From NCBI GenBank assembly GCA_036003885.1, contig DASYSA010000580.1, forward strand, positions 1 to 6,359: a stretch of DNA of 6,359 nucleotides, written 5' to 3'. Shown here one piece after another: positions 4,932 through 6,359 of the stretch. A program made the translations under genes and the position numbers. Origin of the DNA: DASYSA01 sp036003885. GTDB lineage: Bacteria > Acidobacteriota > Blastocatellia > UBA7656. Below the pieces are notes generated by a model. The model was not told the DNA's origin, ran no database searches, and saw only the letters and a list, made by a program, of their open reading frames with translations. The stretch's first letter is position 1. Each line of letters begins with the position of its first letter.

Positions 4932-6359
4932 ATGGCATTTGCACGGATTTCAAAGCCGACTCAGCCGAAGGAAGCGCCCCTGAATGCCTGGCGCCGAAGA
5001 CAGGGTCCGCCATCGTCAGACTTTCCCTCCATCTCAGCCAAGAACTCGAAGACGGCGGATCGATACGAGTCGCCTCTGGGGTTTCATTCAAAAACGCAAC
5101 ACGCTTGTGCGTGCGTTCAGCACGCGTCCGGAAATGGTTGTGAGAAATGTCGCAAAGAGAAGGCTTCGGAGTTTCTGCAACGCAGTTCAATTCAATCAGA
5201 AGGGGGTTCACACATTCGTGGCCCTGTTGCGGCCGCGCGGAGATTGCTGGTCACGCAACCCGATAATTACTCCGAGAGAGAGGCCGACAGGGTTATGCGT
5301 CAGATGATGCGAGGTTCTGTAGTCAGACCTTTCACACCGATTACCCCGGAGGCTGGTGTTTCTGAAGTAAACTCCGAAGTAGAGGAAAAGGTCCGAAGCG
5401 AGGTTGGAAGTGGCAGGCCCTTGCCCGCACCTCTGCTGGATTTCTTCGAGCCTCGCTTTGGTCACGACTTAAATAAGGTCCGAGTTCACACCGACCAGTC
5501 AGCCGCCTCATCGTCCCAAAAACTTGGCGCGGCGGCATTCACGTTTGGTTCGGACATTTTCTTCAACGCAGGACGGTTTAGCCCCGCTACCGCAACGGGG
5601 TTTGGTCTGGTGGCGCACGAAGTGGCCCACGTCGTTCAACATCACGCCGGCGATGTCTCAGGACGATTAATCCATAGAGCTACTCTTCCTTACCATGAAC
5701 TCAAATGGGAGGATTTCAAGGCGACGCCTCCTGCGCTCCCGGCGTCAACTGCGTCGACCTCTGTGGAGCAGGCAGGATTGTTGAGCAGCTTCGAGGTACC
5801 TACCCCGGTTCTCACTGCCAACACAACGGATACGAAGAAATCGTGCAAACTAGACAAGCCGGTTGGGCGAAAGACTACTGGCACTAAATTCGACGGAAAG
5901 GGTTCAGTTGACCCGGCCCAGTTTGATAACACGTTTGAACCTTACATGGACCCGGATAGGTCCTGGTTGCGTGAACGTTACAAGGACGATGGCACAGTCC
6001 ACTGCAACAAGAAGATCACTGAATGTGAGAATGCGTTTGACCGTCAGGCCGCAAGCGTCAGAACAAATTGCGATAACATCGTTGGTCAATGCGAGGCTCA
6101 CTTCAAAAGTAGTAAAGCGGAGATTCGGTTAAAGCTGGGCGAACGCAAGATTACGATCGGAAACACGAACCAATGCAGACCCATGATCTTTGATAAGTGT
6201 CAGAAATTAGATACGAGCAGCTCTCCCGTTGCCGGCGCAAATGTGAAGGCGGATTGCAAGACAACCTTTTTCAAACAGTGCAAGAATGACGAGAGTAGCG
6301 CTAAGGCGTCCCTTCTGCGACATGAACAGGGCCACTTCCTGATCACGAAGGTGATGGCT
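4932..6359 (+). CDS. DUF4157 eCIS cargo protein with C-terminal DUF922-like metallopeptidase domain, 3' partial
   Basis: The frame from ATG 4932 stays open to the window edge: 476 residues with no stop, so the C-terminus is missing. Domains in order: (1) a polar N-terminus with a Cys cluster, CAC at 59-61 and CEKC at 70-73, followed by FLQRSS, as in many DUF4157 proteins, probably a zinc knuckle. (2) YSEREADRVMRQMM (113-126), another usual DUF4157 lead-in. (3) DUF4157 core at about 163-240, with LLDFFEPRFGHDLNKVRVHTD and HEVAHVVQH (HExxH at 229-233). (4) A C-terminal domain from about 255, opening HELKWEDFKATPPA (Trp259) and reaching LLRHEQGHFLITK (HExxH at 464-468). Both blocks resemble DUF922 zinc-dependent peptidases. 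Between them is a segment with eight paired cysteines. DUF4157 is a marker of eCIS-associated effectors, so this is probably a cargo whose peptidase acts in a target cell; that is inferred from family and context. No signal peptide is seen, as expected for a payload loaded in the cytoplasm. Confidence 0.88.
   Translation, partial: MAFARISKPTQPKEAPLNAWRRRQGPPSSDFPSISAKNSKTADRYESPLGFHSKTQHACACVQHASGNGCEKCRKEKASEFLQRSSIQSEGGSHIRGPVAAARRLLVTQPDNYSEREADRVMRQMMRGSVVRPFTPITPEAGVSEVNSEVEEKVRSEVGSGRPLPAPLLDFFEPRFGHDLNKVRVHTDQSAASSSQKLGAAAFTFGSDIFFNAGRFSPATATGFGLVAHEVAHVVQHHAGDVSGRLIHRATLPYHELKWEDFKATPPALPASTASTSVEQAGLLSSFEVPTPVLTANTTDTKKSCKLDKPVGRKTTGTKFDGKGSVDPAQFDNTFEPYMDPDRSWLRERYKDDGTVHCNKKITECENAFDRQAASVRTNCDNIVGQCEAHFKSSKAEIRLKLGERKITIGNTNQCRPMIFDKCQKLDTSSSPVAGANVKADCKTTFFKQCKNDESSAKASLLRHEQGHFLITKVMA
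5694..6359 (+). other. C-terminal putative effector domain of the DUF4157 protein (DUF922-like, Cys-rich)
   Basis: This is the part of the cargo gene after the DUF4157 core (residues about 255-476 and beyond). It contains the KWEDFKATPP opening, DPDRSWLRERY (339-349 region, Trp345), cysteines at 358, 365, 380, 387, 415, 423, 442 and 450, and the HEQGH motif at 464-468. Typical DUF922 proteins have a short distance between an SW element and HEQGH; here it is about 119 residues, so either the Cys-rich stretch is an insertion or this is a divergent relative. The glutamate or histidine that would act as third zinc ligand is not identifiable because the frame runs off the window. GC is about 47% here (hand count of 6001-6300). 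Confidence 0.6.

Noticed and set aside
4984..5307. A 107-residue + strand frame after the small LRIPG protein
   Set aside because: It is out of frame with, and fully inside, the DUF4157 gene starting at 4932, whose frame has a Cys cluster and DUF4157 blocks. The alternative product has no recognisable features.
5582..5600. CCCCG...CGGGG inverted repeat as a possible terminator or hairpin
   Set aside because: The stem is only 5 base pairs with a 9-base loop, lies inside the conserved DUF4157 coding region and is not followed by a T run.
5863..6132. An 89-residue + strand frame in the cargo gene's 3' half
   Set aside because: The main frame from 4932 is open through this region and ends in a HEQGH motif, so there is no frameshift or separate small gene to explain.
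1..6359. Type VI secretion system or ordinary prophage tail instead of eCIS
   Set aside because: The combination of DUF4255 cap, Pvc15-type AAA+ ATPase and DUF4157 cargo is typical of eCIS. No TssJ/K/L/M, ClpV-type, capsid, terminase or integrase sequence is seen, although the window is short and flanks are unknown.

Overview
This window is part of an extracellular contractile injection system (eCIS) locus, a phage-tail-like device related to the Photorhabdus PVC and Serratia Afp particles. All genes lie on the + strand in one tightly packed run: the first three junctions overlap or are a few bases apart, the fourth overlaps by 8 bases, and the fifth has a 16-base gap. No RNA gene, insertion sequence, CRISPR array or convincing terminator or promoter is visible. 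The source is a bacterium of fairly high GC (about 64% in hand-counted parts of the ATPase gene). The sequence does not allow a firm phylum; an environmental Gram-negative such as an Acidobacteriota member would fit, but that is a guess.

Layout: (1) 1-254, 3' end of a T4 gp26-like baseplate hub assembly chaperone. (2) 251-1123, a 290-residue low-complexity, probably disordered protein with a C-terminal IGRINVEV segment that resembles a motif of small eCIS accessory proteins. (3) 1126-2541, a DUF4255 / Pvc16-type sheath terminator (cap) protein with C-terminal Ig-like regions. (4) 2548-4641, a Pvc15-type AAA+ ATPase with a degenerate first and an intact second nucleotide-binding domain. (5) 4634-4915, a 93-residue protein of the small 'LRIPG' type seen in eCIS clusters. 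(6) 4932-6359, a long frame with no stop before the window edge. It encodes an eCIS cargo-type protein: an N-terminal Cys cluster, a DUF4157 domain with HEVAH, and a C-terminal domain with HEQGH resembling DUF922 zinc peptidases, interrupted by a cysteine-rich segment.

How they fit together: the chaperone helps assemble the baseplate hub, the DUF4255 protein caps the tube and sheath, and the AAA+ ATPase is the usual eCIS partner thought to act in assembly or cargo loading. The last gene is the likely payload. The most interesting item is this putative effector, a DUF4157 carrier domain joined to what looks like an atypical Cys-rich metallopeptidase, with GC falling to about 47% toward its 3' end as if that toxin module had been acquired separately.
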